NCBI GenBank assembly: GCA_946557105.1
Contig: CAMNSZ010000005.1
Coordinates: forward strand, 62,001-126,000
DNA from: an uncultured Lachnospiraceae bacterium
GTDB taxonomy: Bacteria; Bacillota; Clostridia; Lachnospirales; Lachnospiraceae
Direction of reading: 5' to 3'
DNA length: 64,000 nt
This document shows positions 51,759-60,491 of this stretch, in pieces. The notes beneath the pieces are model-generated. The model did not search any database, had not been told where the DNA came from, and saw only the letters and a list, made by a program, of their open reading frames with translations. The number at the start of each line of letters is the position of its first letter. Position 1 is the first letter of the stretch. The translations under genes were made by a program, and so were the position numbers.

Positions 51759-52925
51759 ATGAATCAAGACTACCTCAATCTGCCGCAGACTGTACTTTCT
51801 GATATTTTAGGCGCCGGCAAATCTCTTCGGGAAGCCCTCGGCCTAATAAAAGAAGATACGCAGACTTATAAAAAATTTTTACATTTTCCATCCGACGAGC
51901 AGCAAAAAATCCTTTCCTTTATTGCCGGCCAACGTGGACTGAAAATTTCCTATGATTCCTTTTTTCAAAAAATCATGTCACCCTCCCAGCATCCTGAGCG
52001 TCTCGAAAGCTTTCTCTCGGCACTTTTGGAGGATTCGGTACATATACAGAGGGTACTGCCACGTGAAGGTATCCGTATCGCTGATGATGCCGGATTCATT
52101 ATTATGGATATCTTAGTCCAGCTTTCCGACAATTCCCTGATCAATGTGGAAATGCAAAAAATAGGTCTTTATTTCCCGGGAGAACGCAGCAGCTGCTATA
52201 CTGCAGATGCTATCATGCGGCAATATACCGAACTTAAAGCCAAGCTTAAGAATAATTTCAGTTACAAGGAAATGAAGCCTTTCTATTTAATTGTCCTTAT
52301 GGAACACAGCTCTACCCCCTTTAGAAAGGCTGCTCCTCACTACATCCATACCGAAAGGATTCTATATGACAGCGGCGCAAAGGTCACCTCACTTTCAAAA
52401 ATTAAATATATTTCCCTTGACACCTTCAAAGAATCAGTTCAAAATATAGATAACAAGCTACAGGCATGGTTAACCTTTTTCAGTTCCGATGAGCCGGCCG
52501 ACATCATTTCACTGATAAATGCCTATCCCGAATTCAATGAGCTTTATAAAGAAATTGCCGAATTCAGGCAAAATCCAAAGGAGTTGATTCAAATGTATTC
52601 AGAAGCACTTGCAATTGCAGACCACAATACAATACGCCTAATGATTGATGATATGCAGAAGGAGCTTACCAGCCTTACGGAGCAGGTTACCGCCAAGAAC
52701 ATCGAGATTAACGCCAAGAATAACGAGATTGACGCTAAAAATAACGAGATTGACGCCAAGAATAATGAGATTGACGCCAAGAATAATGAAATTGACGCCA
52801 AGAATAACGAGATTGACGCCAAGAATAATGAGATTGACGCTAAAAACATCGAGATTTCCAAATGTAACGATGAAATCACCCGACTAAAGGCCGAAATTGA
52901 GAAATTAAGGCTCACCCGCCAATAG
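51759..52925 (+). CDS. Rpn/PD-(D/E)XK nuclease-family protein with repeat-built coiled-coil tail
   Basis: 388 residues from ATG 51759, six bases after GGAG; the frame is open to 51504, but that part is not protein-like. The nuclease-like core has the D...E-x-Q arrangement of PDDEXK_2 proteins: FIIMDILVQLSDNSLINVEMQKIG, then YTADAIMRQYTELK and FYLIVLMEHSS. These proteins, often annotated as transposase-related, include the recombination-promoting Rpn nucleases. The tail has eight 7-residue repeats of the type AKNNEID, predicted to form a coiled coil. No terminal inverted repeats were seen. A CTCC-AGAAT-GGAG hairpin covers the ribosome binding site. Confidence 0.88.
   Translation: MNQDYLNLPQTVLSDILGAGKSLREALGLIKEDTQTYKKFLHFPSDEQQKILSFIAGQRGLKISYDSFFQKIMSPSQHPERLESFLSALLEDSVHIQRVLPREGIRIADDAGFIIMDILVQLSDNSLINVEMQKIGLYFPGERSSCYTADAIMRQYTELKAKLKNNFSYKEMKPFYLIVLMEHSSTPFRKAAPHYIHTERILYDSGAKVTSLSKIKYISLDTFKESVQNIDNKLQAWLTFFSSDEPADIISLINAYPEFNELYKEIAEFRQNPKELIQMYSEALAIADHNTIRLMIDDMQKELTSLTEQVTAKNIEINAKNNEIDAKNNEIDAKNNEIDAKNNEIDAKNNEIDAKNNEIDAKNIEISKCNDEITRLKAEIEKLRLTRQ
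52692..52859 (+). repeat. Eight tandem 21-bp repeats within the coding region
   Basis: Eight units encode AKN(N/I)EI(D/N/S). The inner six are nearly identical, differing at synonymous third positions. The period of 21 bp keeps the frame, so copy number can change without frameshift. Confidence 0.93.
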
Positions 52926-53026
52926 GGGGTTATTCCTGAAATTATTGTACATATAATTTCTGCTGCAACTTAATTCTACAGTACAATATTTAAGATATTG
53001 CGCTGTTCAATATTTCTGATTCTATT

Positions 53027-53761
53027 TTAATAATACATCCCTCTTCCGCCACAGCACATGCCGCTGCTGCCACAACAGATATTACATAGCATATTTGCAA
53101 TACAAAGCTTGACACAAACATTACCACCACCCATGGTGGGGTAACCGTAAGCCGCCTGCCTGTGGGTGTACCAGTTTCCGCCGCTCTCAAGGCGAGCCAC
53201 AAGATTGCGATAGTCGCCACTGTTAGGTTCCATTGCCGCCGCCTTTCTTGCATGTTCCAAAGCAGCCACGTTATTGCCGAGACCGGAGTTGGCGATTGCA
53301 CTGTAATAATACCAACGGGCATTTCTCTCATGCAGCCCCATTCCGTCTAATGTTGTGCGCGCTTCTCTGTAATAACCGTTGCGGATATAACTGCCTGCTG
53401 CCCTAAGCTTTGGTTCTTCTTCATAACCGGTACCCTGACCTTGCTGTCCAAAACCGCCAAAGCCTCCGAACCCTCCAAAGCCGAAATCACCAAAGCCCCC
53501 GCCCTGACCGCCGGCGCCTGCGTAACCGCCTCCTTGATAGCTTCCTTGATAACCCGCACCGCCGTAGCCCTCCGTTCTCTCCTTCATAATCTGCTGATAT
53601 GCAGCCTGTATTTCCTTAAATTTCTCCTCTGCCTGTACCTTGTTAGGATTATTTACATTAGCGTCAGGATGATATCTCCTGCTCAATGCCTTATATGCTT
53701 TTTTTATTTCCTCCTCGGACGCGTTTCTGCTCACGCCCAGACATGCGTATGGATCCTGCAT
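53027..53761 (-). CDS. J-domain protein with glycine-rich and TPR-like regions
   Basis: 244 residues. J domain 1-70 ([32 protein letters not shown] with HPD), which stimulates an Hsp70 ATPase. A Gly/Phe/Tyr-rich stretch follows at about 67-110, then TPR-like helices ([38 protein letters not shown]). The tail is cysteine-rich ([21 protein letters not shown]), possibly membrane-associated or metal-binding. It groups with DUF5685 and zinc-ribbon genes. Confidence 0.93.
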   Translation of the reverse strand: MQDPYACLGVSRNASEEEIKKAYKALSRRYHPDANVNNPNKVQAEEKFKEIQAAYQQIMKERTEGYGGAGYQGSYQGGGYAGAGGQGGGFGDFGFGGFGGFGGFGQQGQGTGYEEEPKLRAAGSYIRNGYYREARTTLDGMGLHERNARWYYYSAIANSGLGNNVAALEHARKAAAMEPNSGDYRNLVARLESGGNWYTHRQAAYGYPTMGGGNVCVKLCIANMLCNICCGSSGMCCGGRGMYY

Positions 53762-53876
53762 TTTCTGCCATACCTCTCTCCAAATTATTTATTCTAAAAC
53801 TTGTGCAGATTCCCTTAATTTAACTGCTTCTATGCTGCTTCTATGCCTCTTATATTTCCTCATTGTCTTTGACGCA

Positions 53877-54740
53877 TTACATATTACCACTCTTCCCCGC
53901 TTTGTCTTTCCGTCCGGCTCCTCTTCTTTTTCCGCTTACAGCCTCGTACCTGCACCACACACCCGAATAAAGGATATTTCGTAAAATTTCCACATTTTCA
54001 AAAATTGGCAGTTTCTCGAACTCCCTGCAGCATTCCGACATCATCATTATAAGGATTGTCCTGCACTCCTCCTCAAAGTCCGGCTCCTCATATTTCTTTT
54101 TCAAGGGATTATATGTACCCTTTCGGATATCCGCTTCTACATCCTCATAGGCATCCATAAGATAAATGAACTTTCCCAGATAAAAACCCATATGATATAG
54201 ATTTTCTTTCCATTCGTCTTCTTTACAGGCGGTAATCTGCGCCATCACCTTTCCAAAAAGTCCCGCCATAGTGTCGATTCCGGCATTCCCCTCACGCTCG
54301 GCATCGGAAAAGTCCTGCATGGTAAGGCTGATACCTCTTATTTTTTCTCTATAGTGTTCCGTTAGCTCTTTACTCCTGCCGGACAATACTTTCCCGTAAA
54401 CCAGCTTAGTCAGCTTATGCTCGTCCTCCCAGTCGTCCTTACATTTATAACAGGTAAACAGCACGTTCATATCTGCAATATATTCCGTAAAAATATTAGT
54501 CCTGATCTCATGCCTTTCAAAAGGATGCGCTGCACACCGACAGGTTGCTACTGTAGTTTCCGGTTCGTACAAGCCTGTGAGAAGCAATAATAAAAACGTC
54601 ATATCATAGCTTAAGGAGAGCTGACCTGCTACACCGTATTTCTCTCGCAGCTTCCGGCAAAGTCCACAGTAATATGCATGATATCTGTCAAATTCTTTAA
54701 ATTTCATCTCCGCCTTATTGACAATGATATATCCGAACAT
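53877..54740 (-). CDS. DUF5685 family protein
   Basis: 287 residues. Begins MFGYIIVNKAEMKFKEFDRY with YYCGLCRKLREKYG; further Cys in ATCRCAAHPFER and TCYKCKDDWEDE suggest metal binding. The helical middle with GFYLGKFIYLMDAYEDVEAD is typical of this family. Function unknown. Only nine bases from the zinc-ribbon gene and 115 bp from the J-protein gene, so likely one operon. Confidence 0.88.
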   Translation of the reverse strand: MFGYIIVNKAEMKFKEFDRYHAYYCGLCRKLREKYGVAGQLSLSYDMTFLLLLLTGLYEPETTVATCRCAAHPFERHEIRTNIFTEYIADMNVLFTCYKCKDDWEDEHKLTKLVYGKVLSGRSKELTEHYREKIRGISLTMQDFSDAEREGNAGIDTMAGLFGKVMAQITACKEDEWKENLYHMGFYLGKFIYLMDAYEDVEADIRKGTYNPLKKKYEEPDFEEECRTILIMMMSECCREFEKLPIFENVEILRNILYSGVWCRYEAVSGKRRGAGRKDKAGKSGNM

Positions 54741-54749
54741 ATCTGCCTC

Positions 54750-55142
54750 CTAGCTTTTCCTTATAAACTCCGTTTGGCACCTTCTACAGCGCACTGCCAC
54801 TCTTCCCCTACCTCTTGGTACACGAAGCTTCTGCCTGCAATTTGGGCATTTATAAATATGATATTGCTTAAGCTGTTTGATTTCTCTCTTTTTTTTCTGG
54901 AAAAAACCTCTTAGCTTCATTTCTTTTTTCAGATACCACTGATTCTCCTTAGACCTCTTTCCGATTTGTCTGGAAAACATACGAAAATATGTGTATACCA
55001 TTAGCGCCAGCGCAATCGGATAAAACAGAGCTAAACCAAAAAAAGAAAGCCCAATACAGACAAGCGCCATAATCATCAAAAACTGATTCAACCTGTCATT
55101 GCCATAACGCCCATACATAAACCGCTGTAGCTTTTCTCTCAT
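54750..55142 (-). CDS. Zinc-ribbon membrane protein
   Basis: 130 residues from ATG 55142, nine bases after GGGAGG. Two adjacent membrane helices (QFLMIMALVCIGLSFFGLAL, YPIALALMVYTYFRMF), a basic stretch, then a C-terminal zinc ribbon YKCPNCRQKLRVPRGRG / VRCRRCQTEF. It probably scaffolds the DUF5685 and J-domain neighbours at the membrane, an inference from synteny only. Confidence 0.87.
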   Translation of the reverse strand: MREKLQRFMYGRYGNDRLNQFLMIMALVCIGLSFFGLALFYPIALALMVYTYFRMFSRQIGKRSKENQWYLKKEMKLRGFFQKKKREIKQLKQYHIYKCPNCRQKLRVPRGRGRVAVRCRRCQTEFIRKS

Positions 55143-55292
55143 TCTTAGCTTCCTCCCTCTCCCAAAACTATATAACTGCCTATCAAGTATTATGAAACAG
55201 AGCATTCCAAAGTACAATTAAATAAATATAAATTTTTATTAAATCATAAAGAGCTTTGCATTTTTCTCTTGCTAAAGCGAATTTTCCTACAT

Positions 55293-55348
55293 AATAAAAA
55301 AGAATAGCGCCCGGACGCAAAGCAAACGCTTCAGCCCGTGCGTTATTC
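55293..55348 (-). terminator. Intrinsic terminator of pnp
   Basis: A 15-bp stem (GAATAACGCACGGGC with GTCCGGGCGCTATTC, some G-U or mismatched pairs) followed by six T on the minus strand. Confidence 0.88.
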
Positions 55349-55440
55349 ATATTTTATTAAATTATTTCATTGCTTTTTTACCGTCAGGAAATATTAACTG
55401 CTTTTGCAGACTCTGTAATGATATAATAAAATTATCATTC

Positions 55441-57531
55441 TTACTGCTGTGCTACATCCTTCATGGAAAAGCTGATTCTTCCCATCTTGTCTTTGCCTAA
55501 GCATACTACGGTAACTACATCGCCTAAGGTTAGTACATCCTCAACATGATTGATTCTCTCCTTGGCTATCTTGGAGATGTGTACCATTCCCTCCTTGCCG
55601 GGAGCAAATTCCAGAAATGCGCCAAATTCCTTAATGCTTACCACCTTACCCTTAAAGATTTGCCCCTCCTCAAAGTCTGTAGTAATAATCTTAACCATCT
55701 CTACCGCCTTGTCCATCATAGCCTTATCGGTTCCGCAGATAGACACCATGCCGTCGTCCGTAATATCAATCTTAACGCCTGTACGGGCAATAATTTCATT
55801 AATAGTCTTACCGCGCTGCCCAACCACATCACCGATTCTCTCAGGATCAATCTGAAGGGAGATAATCTTAGGCGCATAAGGACCGACCTCCGGTCTGGGG
55901 GCGGCAATCGCAGGCTTCATACAGGTATCCATAATAAAAAGTCTTGCTTCACGACATCTGGCAATAGCGCCCTCTACGATAGGTCTGGTGAGTCCGTGAA
56001 TCTTAATATCCATCTGGATAGCGGTAATACCCTCTGTTGTTCCCGTCACCTTAAAGTCCATATCTCCAAAGAAATCCTCAAGGCCCTGAATATCGGTAAG
56101 AAGAACAAAATCATCGTCAGTATCCCCTGTCACCAGACCACAGGAAATACCTGCAACCATTTTCTTGATGGGCACACCGGCTGCCATTAAGGACATACAG
56201 GAAGCGCAGGTGGAAGCCATGGAGGTGGAACCGTTGGACTCAAAGGTCTCGGATACGGTACGAATGGCATAAGGGAAATCCTCCTCGCTGGGAAGCACAG
56301 GAATCAACGCTCTTTCTGCCAAAGCGCCGTGACCGATTTCACGTCTTCCCGGTCCGCGGGAAGGCTTTGTCTCACCTACGGAATAAGAAGGGAAGTTATA
56401 GTGATGCATATATCTCTTGCTAACCTCGTTCTCGTCCAAGCCGTCAATCCGCTGCTGCTCGGAGAGAGGCGCAAGAGTACATACGTTACATATCTGAGTT
56501 TGTCCTCTGGTAAACATGGCAGAACCGTGAACTCTGGGGATAATGTCAACCTCTGCCGACAAAGGACGAATCTGGGTAATCTCACGCCCGTCAGGACGTT
56601 TATGATCCTTTAGAATCATCTTTCTTACAGTCTTTTTCTCATACTGGTATACTGCCTCTCCCAATATAGCAAGCCACTCCTCGTTCTCCGCAAAGGCCTC
56701 CTCCAGCTTCTCGGTAATCACACGGATATTCTCCTCTCGAGTCTGCTTGTCATCGGTAAATACCGCCTCCTCCATCTCCTCGGGAGCCACAAGCTTTTTC
56801 ATCTCCTCAAACATCTCTGAAGGAATTGCACAGCTTGTATATTCGTGCTTGGGCTTTCCTACCTCTTCCACGATTTTATCAATAAAAGCAATAATTGTCT
56901 GGTTGATTTCATGAGCCTTATAGATAGCTTCTATCATTTTATTCTCGGGTATCTCATTGGCGCCCGCTTCAATCATAATAACCTTTTCTCTGGTAGAAGC
57001 AACGGTAAGATTCAAATCTCCGTTTTTCCATTGCTCCTGAGAAGGGTTTACCACAAGCTCGCCGTCAACCATACCCATCTGCGTCATGGCGCAGGGGCCG
57101 TCAAAGGGAATATCCGAGATACAGGTCGCAATCGCCGCTCCTATCATGGCGACAAGCTCCGGACGGCACTGCGGGTCAACACTCATTACCATGTTGTTCA
57201 GCGTAACGTCATTACGATAGTCCTTGGGAAACAGCGGTCTCATGGGCCTGTCGATAACACGGCTTGTAAGAATAGCATTTTCACTTGCCTTGCCTTCTCT
57301 CTTGTTAAAGCCGCCGGGAATTTTACCTACTGCATACAGCTTCTCCTCGTACTCCACACTGAGAGGGAAGAAATCAATACCCTCTCTGGGCTTTTCGGAC
57401 GCCGTTGCGGTACAAAGCACAGTCGTATCACCATAATGCATAAATGCACAACCGTTTGCCTGCTTTCCCACACGGTTAATGTCAACGCTTAAGGTACGCC
57501 CTGCCAATTCCATTTTGTAATTCTGATACAT
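55441..57531 (-). CDS. pnp: Polyribonucleotide nucleotidyltransferase (PNPase)
   Basis: 696 residues from ATG 57531, five bases after GGAGG; 82 in-frame upstream residues are leader. A 3'-5' phosphorolytic exoribonuclease. Two RNase PH domains (SVEYEEKLYAVGKIPGGF; KRPDGREITQIRPLSAEV, GETKPSRGPGRREIGHGALA), a KH domain (RIGDVVGQRGKTINEII) and an S1 domain (GKVVSIKEFGAFLEFAPGKE). It follows rpsO, the standard arrangement. The 304-bp gap holds the rpsO 3' hairpin and the pnp leader. Confidence 0.98.
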   Translation of the reverse strand: MYQNYKMELAGRTLSVDINRVGKQANGCAFMHYGDTTVLCTATASEKPREGIDFFPLSVEYEEKLYAVGKIPGGFNKREGKASENAILTSRVIDRPMRPLFPKDYRNDVTLNNMVMSVDPQCRPELVAMIGAAIATCISDIPFDGPCAMTQMGMVDGELVVNPSQEQWKNGDLNLTVASTREKVIMIEAGANEIPENKMIEAIYKAHEINQTIIAFIDKIVEEVGKPKHEYTSCAIPSEMFEEMKKLVAPEEMEEAVFTDDKQTREENIRVITEKLEEAFAENEEWLAILGEAVYQYEKKTVRKMILKDHKRPDGREITQIRPLSAEVDIIPRVHGSAMFTRGQTQICNVCTLAPLSEQQRIDGLDENEVSKRYMHHYNFPSYSVGETKPSRGPGRREIGHGALAERALIPVLPSEEDFPYAIRTVSETFESNGSTSMASTCASCMSLMAAGVPIKKMVAGISCGLVTGDTDDDFVLLTDIQGLEDFFGDMDFKVTGTTEGITAIQMDIKIHGLTRPIVEGAIARCREARLFIMDTCMKPAIAAPRPEVGPYAPKIISLQIDPERIGDVVGQRGKTINEIIARTGVKIDITDDGMVSICGTDKAMMDKAVEMVKIITTDFEEGQIFKGKVVSIKEFGAFLEFAPGKEGMVHISKIAKERINHVEDVLTLGDVVTVVCLGKDKMGRISFSMKDVAQQ

Positions 57532-57788
57532 AAATTCCTCCATTCCACCGCTTGAGCGGTATAAAATTGTAATGGGAACCATGGAACAGCAAACACCGAA
57601 ACTACTGAAAAAAACATGTCCATCAAAAGCTCCCCATATTCTTTTCAGCGGTCTCGGGGCTTTGTTCCTGTTCCTGATTCCATATCCTGTTCTTACCGTA
57701 AAGCCTCCTAATGCATGACATCGCTGCTCCTTCCACAGACACCTGTATGTGATTGAACTGCGTACATTTCGCTGCATAGAGAAACAGC

Positions 57789-57825
57789 AAGCGGAGAGGT
57801 TGCAAAAATCAACCCTTCTCCGCTT
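57789..57825 (-). promoter_or_regulatory. Hairpin between rpsO and pnp
   Basis: AAGCGGAGA and GGGTTG pair with CAACC and CTCTCCGCTT. The minus-strand T-tract is weak, so on that strand it looks like a leaky terminator or an RNase III cleavage site of the kind that controls pnp in other bacteria. Confidence 0.65.
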
Positions 57826-57835
57826 CTTTTTTGCA

Positions 57836-58102
57836 TTATTTTCTTAAACCGAGCCTCTCGATAAGAGTACGATATCTCTCGATATCTTTTTTCTTGAGAT
57901 AGGACAAAAGTCCACGTCTCTGACCTACCATCTTCAACATACCACGGCGGGAATGATGATCCTTGGGATTCTCCTTTAAGTGGTCTGTCAACTCCTGAAT
58001 CCTTGCAGTCAACACTGCAATCTGAACCTCAGGTGAACCTGTATCGCCCGGTGTTCTGGCATACTCGTTCATAATTGCTGTTTTCTTTTCCTTAGAAATC
58101 AT
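57836..58102 (-). CDS. rpsO: 30S ribosomal protein S15
   Basis: 88 residues from ATG 58102 after AAAGGAGG; the open frame upstream is leader. Complete S15: [59 protein letters not shown]. Binds 16S rRNA in the small-subunit platform. Confidence 0.98.
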   Translation of the reverse strand: MISKEKKTAIMNEYARTPGDTGSPEVQIAVLTARIQELTDHLKENPKDHHSRRGMLKMVGQRRGLLSYLKKKDIERYRTLIERLGLRK

Positions 58103-58191
58103 TTGCTTTTCCTCCTTTATCTGTAACCGCCTGACACTAAGATGGGGTCGGAGCCTCCCTCCTCTGAGCATCGGCTAAATCATACTTAGCT

Positions 58192-58220
58192 AGTATAACA
58201 TAATGTTATGGGAATGTAAA
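58192..58220 (-). promoter_or_regulatory. Sigma-A promoter of rpsO-pnp
   Basis: On the minus strand TTTACA (58215-58220), 17 bases, TATACT (58192-58197). The rest of the gap to the lipoprotein gene is AT-rich with no other feature seen. Confidence 0.82.
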
Positions 58221-58444
58221 CTACTATTTTTCGTCTATACCCTTCGTCCGAAATTCTTAAAAGAACTGCTCCAGCAGACACCCCGAAGCCAATACTGCCG
58301 CCCAAAAGCAATAACTCTTTTCTGTTGATAGAATATTGTTTAATTCAAAATGTATTTTGTTCACGCCTGACATATTTGTAAACGGAGAACCTTTTCTGAA
58401 ATATTGCGTTAATATAAGTAAATATATTTAGACGGAGGACTTAT

Positions 58445-59119
58445 ATGAAAAAATTCATTGTATGCACATTTGCACTGATTTGCATTACCGTTCTGACAGG
58501 ATGCAACAATACCGTCGCAAACTCCTCTGGTGACAATACGTCGTCCTTCCACGAAATAGCACGGAATCCGGCAGCGCAAGAAGAGCAAATGAACGCCGCC
58601 AATAGAAGCAAGTCTGCTTCCTTGGAAAAAAACAACGAGCAGTCTGCTCACATGGAAACAATAGAATACGGCTATAATAATTTATATCTGTCCATTACTA
58701 TCCCAAACGGATGGAATCACAAAATTAAAACGGCGGAGGATATGGCTAAGGAGGACGGCCTTATCATCTGCGCCATTGAGTTCTGGCCGGAAGAATATCC
58801 CGAAGCAGTATTTGAATTTGGCTACATGACTTCTTTTATCGGTATGTGCGCTACCGGTGTTACCATCGAAGACTTTACATTATCCGGCGGGCTCAGCGGG
58901 TACAGTTACATGGAAGAAGGTGAAAATCACCTTTGGCTCACAATCCTGTTCAATAATCCTGACGGCAGCATATCCGACGGCACTTACCTGATTAATGCAT
59001 CACCGGAATTATCCGTATGGGAAAATATAAAACCCGATTTTGAAAAAATATTGGATTCCGTAAGAATCACTCCTCTGTCTGACGAAAATAACATACCTTC
59101 CGGTTCATCAGAAAACTAA
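58445..59119 (+). CDS. Lipoprotein of unknown function
   Basis: 224 residues, ATG after GGAGG. Signal peptide with lipobox LTGC (MKKFIVCTFALICITVLTGC). A Ser/Asn/Glu-rich linker is followed by one compact domain beginning METIEYGYNNLYLSITIPNG with a ...DFEKILDSVRIT end, a pattern shared by small secreted stress or PsbP/LpqN-like domains, though no family is firmly recognised. Monocistronic. Confidence 0.85.
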   Translation: MKKFIVCTFALICITVLTGCNNTVANSSGDNTSSFHEIARNPAAQEEQMNAANRSKSASLEKNNEQSAHMETIEYGYNNLYLSITIPNGWNHKIKTAEDMAKEDGLIICAIEFWPEEYPEAVFEFGYMTSFIGMCATGVTIEDFTLSGGLSGYSYMEEGENHLWLTILFNNPDGSISDGTYLINASPELSVWENIKPDFEKILDSVRITPLSDENNIPSGSSEN

Positions 59120-59123
59120 ATAC

Positions 59124-59162
59124 AAAAAGCAGCCGGCGCCTGATAACGCCGACTGCTTCGTT
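59124..59162. terminator. Bidirectional terminator between convergent genes
   Basis: AGCAG and CGGCG pair with CGCCG and CTGCT across eight bases. TTTTTGTATTT follows on the minus strand and a weaker T-rich tail on the plus. Confidence 0.85.
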
Positions 59163-59175
59163 CATTTACTTTTTA

Positions 59176-60210
59176 TCAGTCCTGAATCACTCTCACTGCC
59201 TTGGCGGGTGTACGATAATTGTACTTACTAATCTTAATGCCTGTCTTAGGGCTGCTTGCATGAATTACCTGACCGCCTCCGATATAGATTGCCACATGGT
59301 TGATTGTGCCGCTACTGTTGCTATAGAACACCAAATCGCCGGGCTTTAATTCGGAGGTCTTAATCTTTGTTCCCTCGTTCGCCTGAGCTCTTGAGGAATG
59401 ACTTAAGGTAATGCCATACTTCTTAAATACGCTTAAAACAAAGCCGGAACAGTCCGCACCCTTTGTCAGGCTGGTACCTCCCCATACATAGGGATTTCCA
59501 AGGAACTGTTTTGCATATTCTACCAAATCCACTCTGACATCGGATACACCCTCTCCGTAAAGCAGCTCCGTCATTGTAATTGCCGTATCCAGCTTTTCCT
59601 CTACTGTAACAAATTCCGCCGCCACATATGCTTCTTCACCGTCAATGGAAACCTTTATCCAATCTTCCAGTGTCTCCACATACTCCAGCTCCTCGTCCTT
59701 CAACACTTGCGTCAGAACGGCGCTGTCGGTATTGGCCTGCTCCCTGACATTCAGCCCATCCGTATTGGCTACCGCCACCGTACGGATAAGAGAATCTGCA
59801 TAAATCTTAGCATCCGGACCGGTCATTAAAAATTCCGTGCTGACATAGCCCTCAACCTCTCCCGACTTAATATGTGCCCATCCGTCAGCCTCATCCAAAA
59901 TTTCACACGCGGCGTTCTTTGGCATCTTCCCTACCAGCTTACCGTCCGTAGAAGGAACCTCGCGAACATTCAGATTCCCGCTTTCCACATCCGCAATACC
60001 CAAGTTTGTATATCCCCAAAGGGCTCCCTTCGCCTCCTCGGCAGCCGCCATATATTCCTCAATCGTTAAATTTGATTCCAACACGGATGCAACGCCTGCC
60101 GTCTGTAATACCAATGAATCCTGCGCTGCAGAAACCTGCAAAGGCTCCGCTGCCAAACAAAATACCAAACCTGCCGTTACAAACGCTGCTTTTTTATCAA
60201 TACGTTTCAT
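59176..60210 (-). CDS. Secreted NlpC/P60 peptidoglycan hydrolase with two SH3b domains
   Basis: 344 residues from ATG 60210, seven bases after AAAGG. Signal peptide (AAFVTAGLVFCLAAEPLQVSAA). Two bacterial SH3 domains: ESGNLNVREVPSTDGKLVGK and NTDGLNVREQANTDSAVLTQ. The C-terminal NlpC/P60 domain has the catalytic triad: GADCSGFVLSVFKKYG (Cys), GTINHVAIYIGGG (His) and VIHASSP (His). It cleaves peptide cross-links outside the cell. It has its own consensus promoter and an approximately 125-nt leader. Confidence 0.96.
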   Translation of the reverse strand: MKRIDKKAAFVTAGLVFCLAAEPLQVSAAQDSLVLQTAGVASVLESNLTIEEYMAAAEEAKGALWGYTNLGIADVESGNLNVREVPSTDGKLVGKMPKNAACEILDEADGWAHIKSGEVEGYVSTEFLMTGPDAKIYADSLIRTVAVANTDGLNVREQANTDSAVLTQVLKDEELEYVETLEDWIKVSIDGEEAYVAAEFVTVEEKLDTAITMTELLYGEGVSDVRVDLVEYAKQFLGNPYVWGGTSLTKGADCSGFVLSVFKKYGITLSHSSRAQANEGTKIKTSELKPGDLVFYSNSSGTINHVAIYIGGGQVIHASSPKTGIKISKYNYRTPAKAVRVIQD

Positions 60211-60342
60211 ATAAGTACCTTTCTCTTTCACAATTCAGACTGCCGCATGTAAATTATTAACAATCATTCGGATGCTTCGTTAGCTCTTTCAGCTATCCGT
60301 TTTATATTGTTTCAATTTTATTACAAAATTATTACACTACAG

Positions 60343-60371
60343 ATTATACAGGTACTTATATATGCTGTCAA
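60343..60371 (-). promoter_or_regulatory. Perfect-consensus promoter of the NlpC/P60 gene
   Basis: On the minus strand TTGACA (60366-60371), 17 bases, TATAAT (60343-60348). The leader holds a small hairpin (CGGAT ... ATCCG around AGCT-GAAAG-AGCT). Confidence 0.92.
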
Positions 60372-60491
60372 CAGTTTCCTAATATTTCCTTAATATTTCT
60401 TAACATTTTATTATTAATTTTAAATCCGGCGCAAACTTTATCTCGGATACGGCGCCTGTGACAAATAGCTTTATTGCTATATATCCGTATA

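Noticed and set aside
52692..52859. Regular short repeats that might suggest a CRISPR array
   Set aside because: Units are contiguous, 21 bp, in frame and without spacers.
52589..52915. Minus-strand frame of repeated SISLFLA
   Set aside because: Antisense shadow of the in-frame tandem repeats.
60211..60491. Possible c-di-AMP riboswitch before the NlpC/P60 gene
   Set aside because: The leader is only about 125 nt with one small hairpin and none of the expected conserved blocks.
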